The notes under the pieces: generated by a model | Seen by the model: the letters and a program-made list of their open reading frames with translations, nothing else | Told to the model about the DNA's origin: nothing | The model's database searches: none | Translations under genes and position numbers: made by a program | Shown here: piece after piece, positions 10,154-18,356 of the stretch | Numbering within the stretch: position 1 is the first letter of the stretch | How the letters are laid out: each line of letters starts with the position of its first letter | Assembly (NCBI RefSeq): GCF_019468565.1 | Contig: NZ_CP080521.1 | Coordinates: 6,758,001 to 6,822,000 of the forward strand | Direction of reading: 5' to 3' | From: Pseudonocardia sp. DSM 110487 | GTDB taxonomy: Bacteria > Actinomycetota > Actinomycetes > Mycobacteriales > Pseudonocardiaceae | Length of the DNA: 64,000 bases

Positions 10154-11194
10154 TCAGAAGTCGACGGGAGCGGGCAGCGGCTCGGCCTCGGCGTCGAGCC
10201 GAGCGCCGATCCCGAGCTTCTCCTTGATCCGCTTCTCGATCTCGTTGGCGACGTCGGGGTTGTCGCGCAGGAACTTGCGGGCGTTCTCCTTGCCCTGCCC
10301 GAGCTGGTCGCCCTCGTAGGTGTACCAGGCGCCGGACTTGCGGATGATCGCCTGCTCGACACCCACGTCGATCAGCGATCCCTCGCGGCTGATGCCCACC
10401 CCGTAGAGGATGTCGAACTCGGCCTGCTTGAACGGCGGCGCGACCTTGTTCTTGACGACCTTGACGCGCGTGCGGTTGCCGACCATGTCGGAGCCGTCCT
10501 TGAGCGTCTCGATGCGGCGGACGTCGAGCCGGACCGAGGAGTAGAACTTCAGGGCCTTCCCACCCGTCGTCGTCTCGGGGGAACCGAACATCACGCCGAT
10601 CTTCTCGCGCAGCTGGTTGATGAAGATCGCCGTGGTGCCGGAGTTGCTGAGCGCACCGGTGATCTTGCGCAGCGCCTGGCTCATCAGCCGGGCCTGCAGG
10701 CCCACGTGGTTGTCGCCCATCTCGCCCTCGATCTCAGCGCGCGGGACGAGCGCCGCGACCGAGTCGATGACGATGATGTCGAGCGCGCCGGAGCGGATCA
10801 GCATGTCGGCGATCTCGAGGGCCTGCTCACCGGTGTCGGGCTGGGAGACGAGCAGGGCGTCGGTGTCGACGCCGAGCGCCTTGGCGTACTCGGGGTCGAG
10901 CGCGTGCTCCGCGTCGATGAACGCGGCGACGCCGCCCGCCGCCTGCGCGCTGGCCACCGAGTGGAGCGCGACCGTGGTCTTACCGCTGGACTCAGGGCCG
11001 TAGATCTCCACGACGCGCCCGCGAGGCAGGCCGCCCACCCCGAGCGCGAGGTCGAGCGCGATCGACCCGGTGGGGATCACCCCGATCGGCGGGCGGGTGT
11101 CGTCGCCGAGGCGCATCACCGACCCCTTGCCGTGGTTCTTCTCGATCTGCGCGAGGGCGAGCTGCAGCGCCTTCTCGCGGTCGGGTGTGCTCAT
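10154..11194 (-). CDS. recA: Recombinase RecA
   Basis: 346 residues, full length and without an intein. The Walker A motif GPESSGKTT is at 66-74. The MAW-type residues and the L1/L2 loops (EGEMGDNHVGLQARLMSQAL; GVMFGSPETTTGGKALKFYS) are intact. It promotes strand exchange and LexA self-cleavage. A LexA box and a TACGAT -10 lie about 120-145 bp upstream, so it is SOS-inducible. recX follows after 2 bp. The usual actinobacterial recX/recA order is kept. Confidence 0.99.
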   Translation of the reverse strand: MSTPDREKALQLALAQIEKNHGKGSVMRLGDDTRPPIGVIPTGSIALDLALGVGGLPRGRVVEIYGPESSGKTTVALHSVASAQAAGGVAAFIDAEHALDPEYAKALGVDTDALLVSQPDTGEQALEIADMLIRSGALDIIVIDSVAALVPRAEIEGEMGDNHVGLQARLMSQALRKITGALSNSGTTAIFINQLREKIGVMFGSPETTTGGKALKFYSSVRLDVRRIETLKDGSDMVGNRTRVKVVKNKVAPPFKQAEFDILYGVGISREGSLIDVGVEQAIIRKSGAWYTYEGDQLGQGKENARKFLRDNPDVANEIEKRIKEKLGIGARLDAEAEPLPAPVDF

Positions 11195-11316
11195 CGCCGG
11201 GTCTCCACCTCAGTGCTCGGACGGGTCTGTCTGTTGGCGTCGACGGTAGGGGGCGCCACCGACGATCTGCGGGTGCGGTTGCGATCTGTGGACAGCCGCA
11301 CCGCGATGTGAATGGA

Positions 11317-11338
11317 ATCGTAGCGAACACGTGTTCGA
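11317..11338 (-). promoter_or_regulatory. LexA (SOS) box and -10 element of recA
   Basis: CGAACACGTGTTCG (11324-11337) is a perfect palindrome and fits the Gram-positive LexA consensus CGAAC-N4-GTTCG. Just downstream in the recA direction is TACGAT (11322-11317 read on the minus strand), a good -10. No convincing -35 is seen. The predicted leader is about 115 nt. Confidence 0.85.
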
Positions 11339-11422
11339 TCGACGAGAGGACACGCCGAGCGGTTAAAATGCCGCGCTCGCCGGCCTGGCTCGGCTGTCGG
11401 TGGCAGCCTCTACGGTCGCACC

Positions 11423-12130
11423 GTGAACCGCACCGACCGCCTGTACGCCCTGGTCGAAGAGCTCCGGGCCTGCGCTCCGCGCCGCCTCAGCGCCCGCGCG
11501 CTCGCGGCCCGCTTCGAGGTCAGCGCGCGCACGGTCGAGCGGGACATCTCGGCGCTCCAGCAGGCCGGGGTGCCGATCTACGCCGACGTGGGCCGCACCG
11601 GCGGCTACACCCTCGACAAGAGCCGCACACTGCCGCCCCTCAACTTCACGCCCGCCGAGGCGGTCGCGGTCGCCATCACGCTCAGCCGCGCCGAGGGCTC
11701 GCCGTACGGCCGGTCAGCGCGCACCGCCCTCCACAAGATCCTCTCGGTGATGCCTGCGGTCGACGGCGCCGCCGCCCGCGAGCTCGCCGACCGCATCCGG
11801 TTCCTGTCACCCGCCGAGCCGGATACGCCGGCCTCGGTACCCGCGGTACTGGAGGAGGCCGTCGCCACGCGCCGGGTCGTGCGGATCGAGTACACCGATC
11901 GGTCCGGCCGGGTCACCGAGCGTCCCGTGGAACCGGTGGCGTTCACCGCGGGGACCCGGTGCTGGTACTTCCTCGGCTGGTGCCGCCTCCGTGGAGAAGG
12001 CCGGGTGTTCCGCACCGATCGAATCCGGAACGCCGTCCTGCTCGACGAGCCGGCGCCGCACCGCAGCTTCGAGGAGCTGAAATGCGACATACCCGACGAC
12101 GTGGTCGTGCGCGCCCTGAACCTGGTCTGA
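11423..12130 (+). CDS. HTH/WYL-domain transcriptional regulator (YafY-like)
   Basis: 235 residues. An N-terminal DeoR-type winged helix (RLSARALAARFEVSARTVERD, residues about 20-42) is followed by a WYL domain (VVRIEYTDRSG ... CWYFLGWCRLRGEGRVFRTDRI, about 150-210). WYL domains sense ligands, including nucleic acid in PafC. This is a single-domain-set protein, not the PafBC pair. A VOC-family gene follows 44 bp downstream on the same strand, a common partnership. It is divergent from recA, but the LexA box lies much closer to recA. Confidence 0.9.
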   Translation: MNRTDRLYALVEELRACAPRRLSARALAARFEVSARTVERDISALQQAGVPIYADVGRTGGYTLDKSRTLPPLNFTPAEAVAVAITLSRAEGSPYGRSARTALHKILSVMPAVDGAAARELADRIRFLSPAEPDTPASVPAVLEEAVATRRVVRIEYTDRSGRVTERPVEPVAFTAGTRCWYFLGWCRLRGEGRVFRTDRIRNAVLLDEPAPHRSFEELKCDIPDDVVVRALNLV

Positions 12131-12174
12131 AACACCGACACGGGGTTGTCGCGAGGCGGGTCGATGGTGGCGCC

Positions 12175-12555
12175 ATGGCAGAGAACAACGCACTCAACAC
12201 CGTCGCCTGGTTCCAGATCGGAACCGAGGACCCCGCGGCCGCCCATGAGTTCTACGGCGGCCTGTTCGGCTGGAGCTTCGCCCCGGACCCGAGCTCGGGT
12301 CCGGGCTACGACCTCATCAGCTACGCAGGCACCGAACGCCCAGCGGGCGGCGTCATGAGCACCGCGGGAGGCGCGGACAACCACGCGACGTTCCTGGTGC
12401 TCGTCGAGGACGTCGCCGCGGTCTGCACCCGCACCGAACAGCTCGGCGGCAAGGTCCTGAACCCGCCTGTGACGACGCCCAACGGGCTGGTCTTCGCCGA
12501 CCTGCTCGACCGTTCCGGCAACCGATTCGGCGTCTTCACCCCACCATCGGCCTGA
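12175..12555 (+). CDS. VOC family (glyoxalase/bleomycin-resistance fold) protein
   Basis: 126 residues containing two beta-alpha-beta-beta-beta repeats: WFQIGTEDPAAAHEFYGGLFGW near the N-terminus and TFLVLVEDVAAVCTRTEQLGG in the second half, ending FADLLDRSGNRFGVF. Members bind a divalent metal or act as binding proteins. The substrate is unknown. The ATG at 12175 is preferred over the longer frame, which runs through the WYL gene. It is probably co-transcribed with the WYL regulator and may be its target. Confidence 0.85.
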   Translation: MAENNALNTVAWFQIGTEDPAAAHEFYGGLFGWSFAPDPSSGPGYDLISYAGTERPAGGVMSTAGGADNHATFLVLVEDVAAVCTRTEQLGGKVLNPPVTTPNGLVFADLLDRSGNRFGVFTPPSA

Positions 12556-12561
12556 CGGCCG

Positions 12562-12756
12562 TCAGCGACGTGCCGACGGCACGTCGTAGGCGTCGCAGAC
12601 GACCTTCCACACCACCCGTGGCTCGATGCCGGCCTCGAGCGCCTCCTCGACGGTGCGGCCACCCAGCTCGGAGAACACGTGGTCACGGGAGACCGAGTCG
12701 GCGCGGGCGATGCCGAACTCGGTCTCCATCAGCTCCCGGAAGTAGGTCATTCGCAC
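12562..12756 (-). CDS. DUF3046 protein (Rv2738c-like)
   Basis: 64 residues, small acidic protein with the DUF3046 pattern: MTYFRELMETEFG ... DHVFSELGGRTVEEALEAGIEPRVVWKVVCDAYDVP. In mycobacteria the homologue (Rv2738c) lies directly upstream of recA. Here it is also upstream on the same strand, but the WYL/VOC pair has been inserted between. The GTG at 12756 (VRMTYF) gives the same N-terminal length as Rv2738c; the ATG at 12750 is an alternative. Function unknown. Confidence 0.88.
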   Translation of the reverse strand: MRMTYFRELMETEFGIARADSVSRDHVFSELGGRTVEEALEAGIEPRVVWKVVCDAYDVPSARR

Positions 12757-12784
12757 CCGACCACGGTAATGGCACCCTGCACAG

Positions 12785-14083
12785 GTGGACCTGCTGCCCG
12801 CTGTGTGGACCGCGCTCGGCGGAGCCACCGAGGAGCTCGCCCGGATCCGGATCACCGGGCCGCCCGCGGTGCTGCGCTCCGCGTTCCCCGTCACCGCCGT
12901 GGGGGCCGCCGCGGTGGGCGCGAGCCTCCTGGCGGCGACGCGGGGGGTGCCGGTCGCCGTCGACACCGCGGCGCTCGCCGTCGCCCTGCGCAGCGAGCGC
13001 CACGTCCGGCTCGACGGGCGAGCCGTCGGCAGCCCGTTCGATCCGCTGTCGGCATTCCACCGCACGTCGGACGGCTGGCTGCGGCTGCATGCCAACTACC
13101 CGTGGCACCGGGCCGCCGCCCTCGGTGTGTTGGACTGCGCCGAGGGCGACGTCCCGGCCGCGATCGCGGCGCGCGGCGCGTACGAGCTGGAGTCCGCGCT
13201 GCACGACGCGGGCGGGGTGGGCGCCGCGGTGCGCACGGAGGAGGCGTGGCGCGCGACCGCGGGCCCGCCACCCCCACTCGTCGAGCGGCAGGTGCTGGGC
13301 GACGCTCCGCCGCGTCCGAACCGCAGGCCGCGCGTGCTCGACCTGACCCGGGTGATCGCCGGGCCGGTCGCGACGCGCACGCTCGCCGTCCACGGCGCGG
13401 ACGTCCTGCGCGCCGACGCACCCGACCGGCCCGAGATCCCCTTGCAGGCCTACGACACGCTGCCCGGCAAGCGCAGCGCCCTGCTCGACCTCGCGACGCA
13501 CGGACCGGTGCTCGAGGAACTGCTGTCCGGCGCGGACGTCGTGGTCAGCGGCTACCGCCCGGGCGCACTCGACCGGTTCGGCCTCGCCCCCGCCGAGCTG
13601 GCGCGGCGGTTCCCGGGCCTGGTGATCGTCACGCTGTCGGCATGGAGCCACGAGGGGCCGTGGGCGCGCCGGCGCGGCTTCGACAGCCTCGTGCAGGCAG
13701 CATGTGGGATCGCCGACGCCGAGGGCGCCGACGGCGCCCCCGGCGCCCTGCCCGCGCAGGTGCTCGACCACGCCACCGGATACCTGGCCGCGGCAGGCGC
13801 CCTCCTCGCGCTCGACGCGCAGCGCCGCGACGGCGGAACCCACCACGTTCGGCTCGCACTGGAAGGCACCGCGGCGTGGCTGCAGTCCCTCCCCCGTGAG
13901 ACGCCCGCGGACGTGCCCGACATCGATGCGGCACCGAGCCTGGTCGAGCTGGACGCGCCGGAGGGCCGCCTGACTCTCGCCCGCCCACCCGGCACCATCG
14001 ACGGCCGGCCCTTGACCTGGCCCGCCCCGGCCCCCTCGTACGGCACGGCCGCACCGCGCTGGGACCGCCCCGCAGCCTCATGA
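12785..14083 (+). CDS. CaiB/BaiF family III CoA-transferase
   Basis: 432 residues. Members move CoA between acyl-CoA and free acid donors. The N-terminal half is degenerate. The second half carries the typical core VLDLTRVIAGPVATRTLAVHGADVLRAD, then YDTLPGKRSALLDL and VVVSGYRPGALDRFGL. This arrangement resembles the bipartite members of the family, where a truncated N-terminal domain precedes a full one. The substrate cannot be told from sequence. The GTG at 12785 follows a short divergent gap from DUF3046. No same-strand partner gene is present. Confidence 0.85.
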   Translation: MDLLPAVWTALGGATEELARIRITGPPAVLRSAFPVTAVGAAAVGASLLAATRGVPVAVDTAALAVALRSERHVRLDGRAVGSPFDPLSAFHRTSDGWLRLHANYPWHRAAALGVLDCAEGDVPAAIAARGAYELESALHDAGGVGAAVRTEEAWRATAGPPPPLVERQVLGDAPPRPNRRPRVLDLTRVIAGPVATRTLAVHGADVLRADAPDRPEIPLQAYDTLPGKRSALLDLATHGPVLEELLSGADVVVSGYRPGALDRFGLAPAELARRFPGLVIVTLSAWSHEGPWARRRGFDSLVQAACGIADAEGADGAPGALPAQVLDHATGYLAAAGALLALDAQRRDGGTHHVRLALEGTAAWLQSLPRETPADVPDIDAAPSLVELDAPEGRLTLARPPGTIDGRPLTWPAPAPSYGTAAPRWDRPAAS

Positions 14084-14103
14084 TCACCAGCTGGGTGCAG
14101 CCA

Positions 14104-14153
14104 CGGCCACATGTGGCCGGCACCGCGCCGAACCGATGATCACGGTGCCGGCC
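14104..14153. terminator. Palindrome and hairpin after the CoA-transferase gene
   Basis: CGGCCACATGTGGCCG (14104-14119) is a perfect 16-bp palindrome. Immediately after, GGCCGGCACCG (14115-14125) pairs with CGGTGCCGGCC (14143-14153) as an 11-bp stem with a 17-nt loop. The location, 20-70 bp past the stop at 14083, suits transcription termination. There is no T-run, as is usual at this GC content. Confidence 0.5.
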
Positions 14154-14227
14154 GCTCGGAACCAGGTGCGCCGGCGAGCCCGGCCGGTGGCCACGACGTC
14201 CGATCGGCCGGTAGCGTCGTGTCCGTG

Positions 14228-14353
14228 ATGCCCGTTCTCGCGCAGGACCCCACCGGCCTCTCGTCGCCGGTCGGGCGACTAGTGGTGCTGTTCGGGCTGC
14301 TGGCGTCGCTGGTCGTGCTGCTGCGCTGGTGGTGGTACAACCGGCGCCGCTGA
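14228..14353 (+). CDS. Possible small single-pass membrane peptide
   Basis: 41 residues. MPVLAQDPTGL is followed by a 16-residue hydrophobic stretch (LVVLFGLLASLVVLL) and a basic tail RWWWYNRRR, a convincing topology for a small N-out membrane peptide. Its last 75 bp overlap antisense the 3' end of the cupin gene. The cupin C-terminus over the same bases is low-complexity (PPPAQQHDQRRQQPEQHH), so the real protein-coding signal there may belong to this strand. A GTG at 14225 is an alternative start. Confidence 0.4.
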   Translation: MPVLAQDPTGLSSPVGRLVVLFGLLASLVVLLRWWWYNRRR

Positions 14354-15034
14354 TGCGGCCTGGTACGGCGCGAGGTACCCGCACATCCCGAGCGTGGTCT
14401 GTGGCGGCGGCTCGACCCTGGCCACGGCAGCCGCTCGCAGGTGCGAGTGGTCGCCTGCGGTCAGCGCGTCGATCTCCCGGCCGGTGCGCGCGGCCGCGGC
14501 GGCCGCCCCGTGCCGCCAGCGTTCCCGCCAGGCCGCGAGCTGCGGGTGGGTGAGCGCGGCCGCGGCCGCGTAGAACCGCTCCAGCGCGCCGGTGTCGCCT
14601 GCCTCGGTGCGCCCGCGCAGCTCGAGGAACCCCTCCACCGCGAGATCGCGCCGCACCCGGGCCGGCGCGGCGACCGCCCGCTCGTAGGTCTCCCGGTCCA
14701 CCAGGTGCGCGGGCGGGAAGGTCAGCACCGCGTCCCCGGCCTCCGGCAGCCCCGAGTTCTGCATGAGGACGATCACCTGCAGGTCGCCGTCGTTCACGGC
14801 GCGGTGGACCGTGCCGGGGGTGAACCACACGACGTCGCCCGGGTGCAGCGGCTGCTCCGCCGCCCCGCTCGCCGTTAGCGTCTGCAGGCGTCCGCTGCCG
14901 CCGGCCACGATGTAGCACTCGGTGCAGCACAGGTGGACGTGCGGGGACCCGCCGCACAGGCCGTCGGCCGCGTCCCAGTCGTAGACGCGCAGCGCGGTGA
15001 TGCCGACGGCTCCAGGCAGGTCCGGAGAGCTCAC
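14279..15034 (-). CDS. Cupin-domain protein
   Basis: 251 residues. A single cupin barrel in the first 110 residues contains HVHLCCTECYIVAGGSGRLQ and HPGDVVWFTPGTVHRAVN, the two metal-binding cupin motifs with His, His, Glu and His ligands. The C-terminal half is alanine-rich and helical, with no recognised domain. It could be a sugar isomerase or a sensor. The GTG at 15034 overlaps the DUF6807 stop (GTGA). It is the last gene of the Gfo/Idh-DUF6807-cupin operon, so carbohydrate metabolism is likely. Confidence 0.82.
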   Translation of the reverse strand: MSSPDLPGAVGITALRVYDWDAADGLCGGSPHVHLCCTECYIVAGGSGRLQTLTASGAAEQPLHPGDVVWFTPGTVHRAVNDGDLQVIVLMQNSGLPEAGDAVLTFPPAHLVDRETYERAVAAPARVRRDLAVEGFLELRGRTEAGDTGALERFYAAAAALTHPQLAAWRERWRHGAAAAAARTGREIDALTAGDHSHLRAAAVARVEPPPQTTLGMCGYLAPYQAASAAPVVPPPAQQHDQRRQQPEQHH

Positions 15035-15936
15035 GAAACGTGCTCCGCGGCGAAGGCCTCGATCTCCGCGCGCGTCCAGATCCGGTCGGCGACGACGAAC
15101 CGGTGCGCGAGCACGATCGACTCGCCGGGTGGGAGGACGATCTCCTCGTGGAAGGCCGGTGACGGGTTGAGCCCGGGGAACGGGTCGTTGCGCACGAACC
15201 AGGTGATCCGGCCCCTGCTCGTCGTGCCCGCGAAGGCGAGGACCGTCGCGCCGCCGTCGACCTCGTCGTGCTTGCCCGTGTAGGCGAGCCACGGCGACTT
15301 GGCGGTGCCCATCGTCTCCGGACCGCCGCCCCCGTCGGCGGCGATGATCTCGCCGCCGATGAAGTCGCGCGGGCCGCGCCAGAACCAGCCGGTGTAGCCG
15401 GCGTTGTGGCGGCCCGCGGTGGTGGGGCTGCCCAGCACCAGCGGCTCGTCCCGGACGGTGGTCAGCTCGGTCCAGACGTCGAGCATCCACGTGCCCCGCT
15501 CGGGTTCGACGCCGTGGAAGCGCAGCGTGCGGCGTTCGGAGGCCCACTCATCGCCGGTGGACGCCACCCAGGTCAGCTCCTCGGAGAGCGTCAGCTCCGC
15601 GCCGGTGAGCTCGATGAGGCCGAACGCGTCGTGCCGCATCGACCCGACGTTGTCCTTCGGCGTGTAGCCATGGCCGTGGACGTAGGTGTTCCCGCCCCAG
15701 AAGTTCTGCCCCGACACGTGCGACCAGGTCATCTGCAGGCCCTTGTGCCAGCGGTGGTCGTGCGGCCGGTACGCCGACACGAGCCCGCCGGTCAGCGTGC
15801 GGATGGGGTGCAGGTACGGCTTCGGCGCCTCGAACGCGGGGATGTCCTCGCCGTAGACGTAGCGGGCGATCTCCACGTCACCGACGGCCACGCCGACCGC
15901 TGTGCCGTGCTCGTGGGTGACGGTGAGGCGGGTCAT
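15031..15936 (-). CDS. DUF6807 (PmoA-like) family protein
   Basis: 301 residues, matching the DUF6807/PmoA family: PYLHPIRTLTGGLVSAYRPHDHRWHKGLQMTW near the N-terminus, then NFWGGNTYVHGHGY, and RHNAGYTGWFWRGPRDFIGGEI later. The fold is a beta-sandwich found beside sugar dehydrogenases; no reaction is established to my knowledge. Conserved histidines in RPHDHRWH could bind metal or sugar. The ATG at 15936 overlaps the upstream stop (ATGA). Translationally coupled to the oxidoreductase. Confidence 0.85.
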   Translation of the reverse strand: MTRLTVTHEHGTAVGVAVGDVEIARYVYGEDIPAFEAPKPYLHPIRTLTGGLVSAYRPHDHRWHKGLQMTWSHVSGQNFWGGNTYVHGHGYTPKDNVGSMRHDAFGLIELTGAELTLSEELTWVASTGDEWASERRTLRFHGVEPERGTWMLDVWTELTTVRDEPLVLGSPTTAGRHNAGYTGWFWRGPRDFIGGEIIAADGGGGPETMGTAKSPWLAYTGKHDEVDGGATVLAFAGTTSRGRITWFVRNDPFPGLNPSPAFHEEIVLPPGESIVLAHRFVVADRIWTRAEIEAFAAEHVS

Positions 15937-17018
15937 CGGGCGATCTCCTGGTAGCGGCCACCGCCGTCGAGGCGGTCGTAGAACGGGTTGCCGGGCGCGA
16001 GCTCGGAACGCAGCACCGGCCTGCCGGTGATCGCGGACTCGTACAGGCCGGTGATCAGCTCCATGGTGCGCCTCCCGTCGCGACCGCTGGCCGGGGGTCG
16101 CTCGCCCCGGTCCATCGCGTCCAGGAACGCCGCCAACTGGGCGGTGTGGGAGCTCGGGACGTCGGCGGTGGGGAGCCAGCCCGTGGCGTCGACGCCGTCG
16201 CGGGGCGTCCACGTCCAGTTCGAGTTGTCGTACCCGTACAGGTGCGAGACCTCGACGGTGGCGTCGGTGAAATCGAAGCGCAGGTAGCTCTCCTGCCGCG
16301 GCGAGAGCACGCTGTTGACCACCGACACGAGCGCGCCCGACTCGAACGCAACCGCCGCGATCGAGACGTCCTCGGTGGCGACGTCCCGGTCGAGCGTGCC
16401 CATGAGCGCGCGGATCTCGCGCCAGTCGCCGAGCAGCGAGAGCATGAGGTCCATCTGGTGGATGCCGTGGCCCATCGCCGGGCCGCCGCCCTCGGTCTCC
16501 CATTTCCCCCGCCACGGCACCGCGTAGTAGTCGTGGTCGCGGTACCAGAGCGTGTGGCAGACGCCGACGAGCGGCCGCCCGAGCGTGCTGTCGGCGATCT
16601 GGCGGCGCAGGGTCTGCGCGGCCGAGCCGAAGCGGTGCTGGAAGACGTACCCGACGTACGGGCCGCCCTCGCGCTCGTGCGAGGCGAGGTCGTCGTACTC
16701 GGCGAGCGAGAGCACCGGCGGCTTCTCGCACCACACCCACGCGCCCGCGGCGAGGCTCGCCAGCACGCCCTCGTGGTGGGCGGCCGGTGGCGTGCAAATC
16801 ACCACGAGGTCAGGGCGGGCCGCCTCGAGAGTGGCCGCGAGGTCGGTGGAGTGGTGCGGGACGTCCCATTCGGCCGCGAACGCCGCTGCCCGGTCCCCGT
16901 CGGCGTCGACGACGGCCACCACCTCGGCGCGGTCGGCGAGCGCGCGCAGCGCCGGCAAGTGCCGCCCTGCGGCGATCCCGCCCGCCCCCACGATCGCGAC
17001 CCGATGTCTCGTGCCCAT
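15933..17018 (-). CDS. Gfo/Idh/MocA family NAD(P)-dependent oxidoreductase
   Basis: 361 residues. An N-terminal Rossmann domain has VAIVGAGGIAAGRHLPAL (residues about 6-23), and WCEKPP holds the catalytic-type lysine. The C-terminal alpha/beta domain has GHGIHQMDLM, the usual acid/histidine pair. It probably oxidises a sugar, inositol or sugar acid. The ATG at 17018 has GGGAG about 6 bp upstream and removes a 25-residue N-terminus that would overlap the regulatory region. First gene of a three-gene operon, with a LacI-type operator about 50-70 bp upstream. Confidence 0.9.
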   Translation of the reverse strand: MGTRHRVAIVGAGGIAAGRHLPALRALADRAEVVAVVDADGDRAAAFAAEWDVPHHSTDLAATLEAARPDLVVICTPPAAHHEGVLASLAAGAWVWCEKPPVLSLAEYDDLASHEREGGPYVGYVFQHRFGSAAQTLRRQIADSTLGRPLVGVCHTLWYRDHDYYAVPWRGKWETEGGGPAMGHGIHQMDLMLSLLGDWREIRALMGTLDRDVATEDVSIAAVAFESGALVSVVNSVLSPRQESYLRFDFTDATVEVSHLYGYDNSNWTWTPRDGVDATGWLPTADVPSSHTAQLAAFLDAMDRGERPPASGRDGRRTMELITGLYESAITGRPVLRSELAPGNPFYDRLDGGGRYQEIAR

Positions 17019-17068
17019 GTGACTCCCTCGCCGGCTGCGGCTCGCAGCCTCGCCGCCGCTGAGCGGAC

Positions 17069-17086
17069 TGTCAAGAAAGCGCTTCC
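17069..17086 (-). promoter_or_regulatory. LacI-family operator fused to a perfect -35 box
   Basis: GAAAGCGCTTCC (17075-17086) contains the perfect palindrome AAGCGCTT (17077-17084), the core of many LacI/GalR operators. Reading the minus strand, it runs directly into TTGACA (17074-17069), an ideal -35. No strong -10 is visible at 17-18 bp. The site lies inside the last codons of the MFS gene. No LacI regulator is encoded in this window, so the regulator acts in trans from elsewhere. Confidence 0.6.
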
Positions 17087-18300
17087 CGCCCACGGGCGGA
17101 GCCCGCCGCCACCAGGTACGGCACGGCGATCACCGCGGCCAGCACCCCGAGCACCGCGTACGACGCCCCGGCGACGACGAGTCCGGCCGCGACGCCCCCG
17201 ACCGCCCCGCTCACGTTCATCGCGACGTCGCCGAGGCCCTGCACGCCGGCCCGCACCCGGACCGGCACCGACTCGGTGAGCAGCGCGGACCCCGCGACGA
17301 GGCCACCCGACCAGCCGAGCCCGAGCAGTACGAGCCCTGCCGCGAGCAGCCCGGTGTCGGCCGGGCCTGCCAGCGCGCAGAGCACCCCCGACGCCAGCAG
17401 CAGCGCCGCCGCGAGAGCGAGCACGAGCGGTCGCCCCGCGCGGTCGGCGAGCCAGCCGAACAGCGGGCTCAGCGCGTACATCCCCGCGACGTGCAGGCTG
17501 ATCACCAGGCCGACGACCGTGAGCGTTGCGCCACCGTGGTCCATGTGCACGGGCGTCATCGACATCAGCCCGACCATCAGCAGGTGGCCAACGACGATCC
17601 CGCCGAGCCCGAGTAGCGCGGCGGGCGAGGCCAGCAGGGCGGCCCGCACCTCGGCCGCGCCCGGCGGAGGGCCGGCATCGGACTTCTCGGCGCCGCGGGC
17701 GAGCAGCAACGGGTCCGGGCGCAGGCCCACCCAGGTACCGAGCGTGGCGAGCGCGAACGCGCAGGCGCACAGCAGGAAGGGGCCCGCGGCGGGCTCCAGC
17801 CCGATGGCACCGGCCGCTGCCTGGACCGGGCCTGCGAGGTTGGGACCCGCGACCGCCCCCACCGTGGTCGCCCAGACCACCATGGCGAGAGCGCGGGCCC
17901 TGCGCTCGGGGGCCGCGAGATCGGTGGCGGCGAAGCGGGCGGCCAGCCCGGCCGCCGTGGCAGACCCGAGGAGCACGAGCGCGACGAGCAGGGCGGGCGC
18001 GCTGCCCACCGACACGGCGACCACCGCACCCGCCCCGCCGAGCGCCGCCACGCCGTAGCCGAGGCTCAGCGCGGGCCGCCTGCCCGAGCGCGCAGCCACC
18101 CGGGACACGACGAACGACGCCACGGCGGCCCCGATCACGGTGCCGGTCTGCGCGAGCCCGCCCACCGCCTCGGAGCCGGACAACCGGCTGGCGACCAGTG
18201 CGCTGACCGCGATCGCCGCGGCCACGCCCACCCCGCCGAGCACCTGGGCGGCGGCGAGCACGGCGAGGATCCGGCGCTGAACGGCGGTGTCGACGGGCAC
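17071..18300 (-). CDS. MFS transporter
   Basis: 409 residues, about 12 hydrophobic helices with a cytoplasmic loop in the middle (RPDPLLLARGAEKSDAGPPPG). VSRVAARSGRRPAL between helices 2 and 3 and LFGWLADRAGRPLVL in the second half are the paired major-facilitator loop motifs. The substrate is unknown; drug efflux and sugar export are both possible. The GTG at 18300 is chosen because the residues before it are not membrane-like. It lies 56 bp after the SDR gene on the same strand. Its 3' end holds the LacI-type operator of the next operon. Confidence 0.87.
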   Translation of the reverse strand: MPVDTAVQRRILAVLAAAQVLGGVGVAAAIAVSALVASRLSGSEAVGGLAQTGTVIGAAVASFVVSRVAARSGRRPALSLGYGVAALGGAGAVVAVSVGSAPALLVALVLLGSATAAGLAARFAATDLAAPERRARALAMVVWATTVGAVAGPNLAGPVQAAAGAIGLEPAAGPFLLCACAFALATLGTWVGLRPDPLLLARGAEKSDAGPPPGAAEVRAALLASPAALLGLGGIVVGHLLMVGLMSMTPVHMDHGGATLTVVGLVISLHVAGMYALSPLFGWLADRAGRPLVLALAAALLLASGVLCALAGPADTGLLAAGLVLLGLGWSGGLVAGSALLTESVPVRVRAGVQGLGDVAMNVSGAVGGVAAGLVVAGASYAVLGVLAAVIAVPYLVAAGSARGREALS

Positions 18301-18356
18301 TGCTCGATCCTGAAGTGCCGCTGCGGGCGACGCCAGCCGGTTCCGTGCGACCTCGG

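Noticed and set aside
11423..12130. PafB or PafC, the mycobacterial DNA-damage regulator pair
   Set aside because: There is one WYL protein, not a pair, and no pup/proteasome genes nearby. I also found no clear PafBC-type promoter (TTGTCRGTG-N8-TANNNT) upstream of recA.
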